A stretch of 6,287 nucleotides of DNA, taken from contig JAFZQL010000190.1 in NCBI GenBank assembly GCA_017620435.1, positions 1 through 6,287 of the forward strand. Direction: 5' to 3'. The notes beneath the pieces are model-generated. The model did no database searches. It saw only the letters and a program-made list of their open reading frames with translations, and was not told where the DNA came from. This DNA comes from Erysipelotrichaceae bacterium (lineage in GTDB: Bacteria > Bacillota_I > Bacilli_A > Erysipelotrichales > Erysipelotrichaceae). The translations under genes and the position numbers were made by a program. Below, piece after piece: positions 5,306-6,287 of this stretch (the first letter of the stretch is position 1; each line of letters begins with the position of its first letter).

Positions 5306-6287
5306 ATCCTGATGTTCCTTCTTCCATTCCTTGATCTGTTTCAGTCGCTCAGCGATCCTGGTTTCTACGCCGTGATTGCCAGGGGAATAGTATTCCCGAT
5401 CTTTTAAGGAATCCGGGAGACACTGCATATTGGTGAGTTTCTCCTCGGTATCGTGGGCATACTGATAACCCTTGCCGTAATCCAGATCTTTCATCAGTCT
5501 GGTCGGAGCGTTTCTGATGACCAGCGGAACCGGTTCATTCAACATCCCCACAGCATCCGCCTTGGCTCTTTCATAAGCGATGTAGGTCGCATTGGACTTC
5601 GGAGCCATGGACATGTAGATGACGGCTTCCGCGAGATTGACGGTGCATTCCGGCATGCCGATATAGTGGCAGGCATCATAGGCAGCTACCGCGAGTTTTA
5701 AAGCCTGTGGATCGGCAAGACCGATGTCTTCCGAGGCAAAACGGATGACTCTTCTGGCGACGTAGAGCGGATCTTCTCCGGCTTCCAGCATTCTTGCGAG
5801 CCAGTAGACAGCCGCATCCGGATCGGAGTTACGCATGGATTTATGTAAGGCAGAAATGATGTTGTAGTGTTCCTCGCCCTTCTTGTCATAGAGGAAAGAT
5901 TTCTTGGAAGTGATGTCTTCGATGATCTGCTTCCCAACCGTGATGCCTTCTTCTGAAACGTCGCCGTTGAGCACGGCCATCTCCAGAGTAGACAAAGCCA
6001 TCCTGGCGTCGCCGTTGCAGAAGCCGGCTATGAAATAAAGATCTTCCTCGGCGATCGTGATCTTCTGTCTCTGAAAGGCTCTAGGATCCTCGATCGCTCT
6101 TTTTAACAGAGAAACGATCTGCTGTTCATTCAGCTGTTTCAGGACGAAGACCTTGCATCTGGACAGAAGAGCTCCGTTGACTTCAAAGGAAGGATTCTCT
6201 GTTGTTGCACCGATCAGCACGATGCTGCCCTTTTCCACAAACGGCAGAAAAGCGTCCTGCTGAGCCTTGTTGAAACGGTGGATCTCA
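5300..6287 (-). CDS. rarA: replication-associated recombination protein A (RarA/MgsA AAA+ ATPase), 5' end missing
   Basis: The reading frame is open to the right edge, so the gene is truncated by the window; 328 residues are visible of a protein normally about 420-440 long. The Walker A region is therefore outside. The visible part starts within the Walker B segment (EIHRFNKAQQDAFLP, the DEIHRFNK motif of RarA), then sensor 1 IGATTENPSFEVN and the arginine-finger region ALLSRC, then the RarA-specific C-terminal half: GDARMALSTLEMA, SMRNSDPDAAVYWLARMLEAGEDP, RVIRFASEDIGLADP, ecTVNLAEAVIYMSMAPKSNA and the ending REYYSPGNHGVETRIAERL. RarA acts at stalled replication forks and in recombination, as a tetramer on DNA ends. 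A GTG at 6236-6238 is internal to the conserved AAA+ core and is not the true start. The gene ends at the shared terminator. Confidence 0.95.
   Translation of the reverse strand, partial: EIHRFNKAQQDAFLPFVEKGSIVLIGATTENPSFEVNGALLSRCKVFVLKQLNEQQIVSLLKRAIEDPRAFQRQKITIAEEDLYFIAGFCNGDARMALSTLEMAVLNGDVSEEGITVGKQIIEDITSKKSFLYDKKGEEHYNIISALHKSMRNSDPDAAVYWLARMLEAGEDPLYVARRVIRFASEDIGLADPQALKLAVAAYDACHYIGMPECTVNLAEAVIYMSMAPKSNATYIAYERAKADAVGMLNEPVPLVIRNAPTRLMKDLDYGKGYQYAHDTEEKLTNMQCLPDSLKDREYYSPGNHGVETRIAERLKQIKEWKKEHQDK

Noticed and set aside
6236..6238. GTG as the start of rarA
   Set aside because: The frame continues upstream with the conserved DEIHRFNK-type Walker B region to the window edge, so the true start lies outside.
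1..6287. Mobile element, CRISPR array or defence system
   Set aside because: No transposase, integrase, terminal repeats, tRNA-like sequence or spaced repeats were seen, and all large frames belong to ordinary chromosomal families.

Overview
The window looks like chromosomal DNA of a Gram-positive bacterium of the Bacillota (Clostridia or Erysipelotrichia-like). The reasons are strong purine-rich Shine-Dalgarno sites, a YtrA-type GntR/ABC operon, a SpoIIE-type phosphatase with a multi-pass membrane domain, and compact U-tailed intrinsic terminators. Base composition is moderate and even across the genes, and there is no trace of mobile DNA. Assignment below phylum level cannot be supported from this sequence alone.

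Layout: (1) 1-96 is the last 31 codons of an unrecognised gene whose stop overlaps (ATGA) the start of (2) a lactonase-family beta-propeller protein, 93-1025 (+). (3) A convergent membrane-anchored PP2C/SpoIIE-type serine phosphatase fills 1078-2601 (-). Two hairpins lie in the 52-bp gap between these convergent genes. (4) A 154-bp divergent intergenic region, 2602-2755, carries a promoter for the phosphatase on the minus strand and, on the plus strand, an A6TA6 UP-like tract, a TTGACA/extended -10 promoter and a perfect inverted repeat TTGTATTA-N6-TAATACAA. (5) That promoter drives a tightly packed four-gene operon: YtrA-subfamily GntR repressor (2756-3118), ABC ATPase (3118-3813), six-TM ABC-2-type permease (3807-4562) and a monofunctional GT51 peptidoglycan glycosyltransferase (4559-5287). 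Each junction overlaps by 1-7 bases. (6) A bidirectional terminator at 5277-5305 separates the operon from the convergent 3' part of rarA (5300-6287, minus), which runs off the right edge.

How the genes work together: the GntR protein most likely binds the inverted repeat over the -10/+1 region and represses its own operon, releasing an ABC exporter and a peptidoglycan polymerase together. YtrA-type transporter operons in Bacillus subtilis respond to cell-wall antibiotics, so a GT51 enzyme as the last co-translated gene makes a cell-envelope stress role plausible. This is inference. The GT51 protein also has unusual substitutions around its catalytic motifs. The other genes (lactonase, phosphatase, rarA) look like ordinary chromosomal genes with no obvious functional tie to the operon. 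I saw no RNA genes, CRISPR, insertion sequences or riboswitches.
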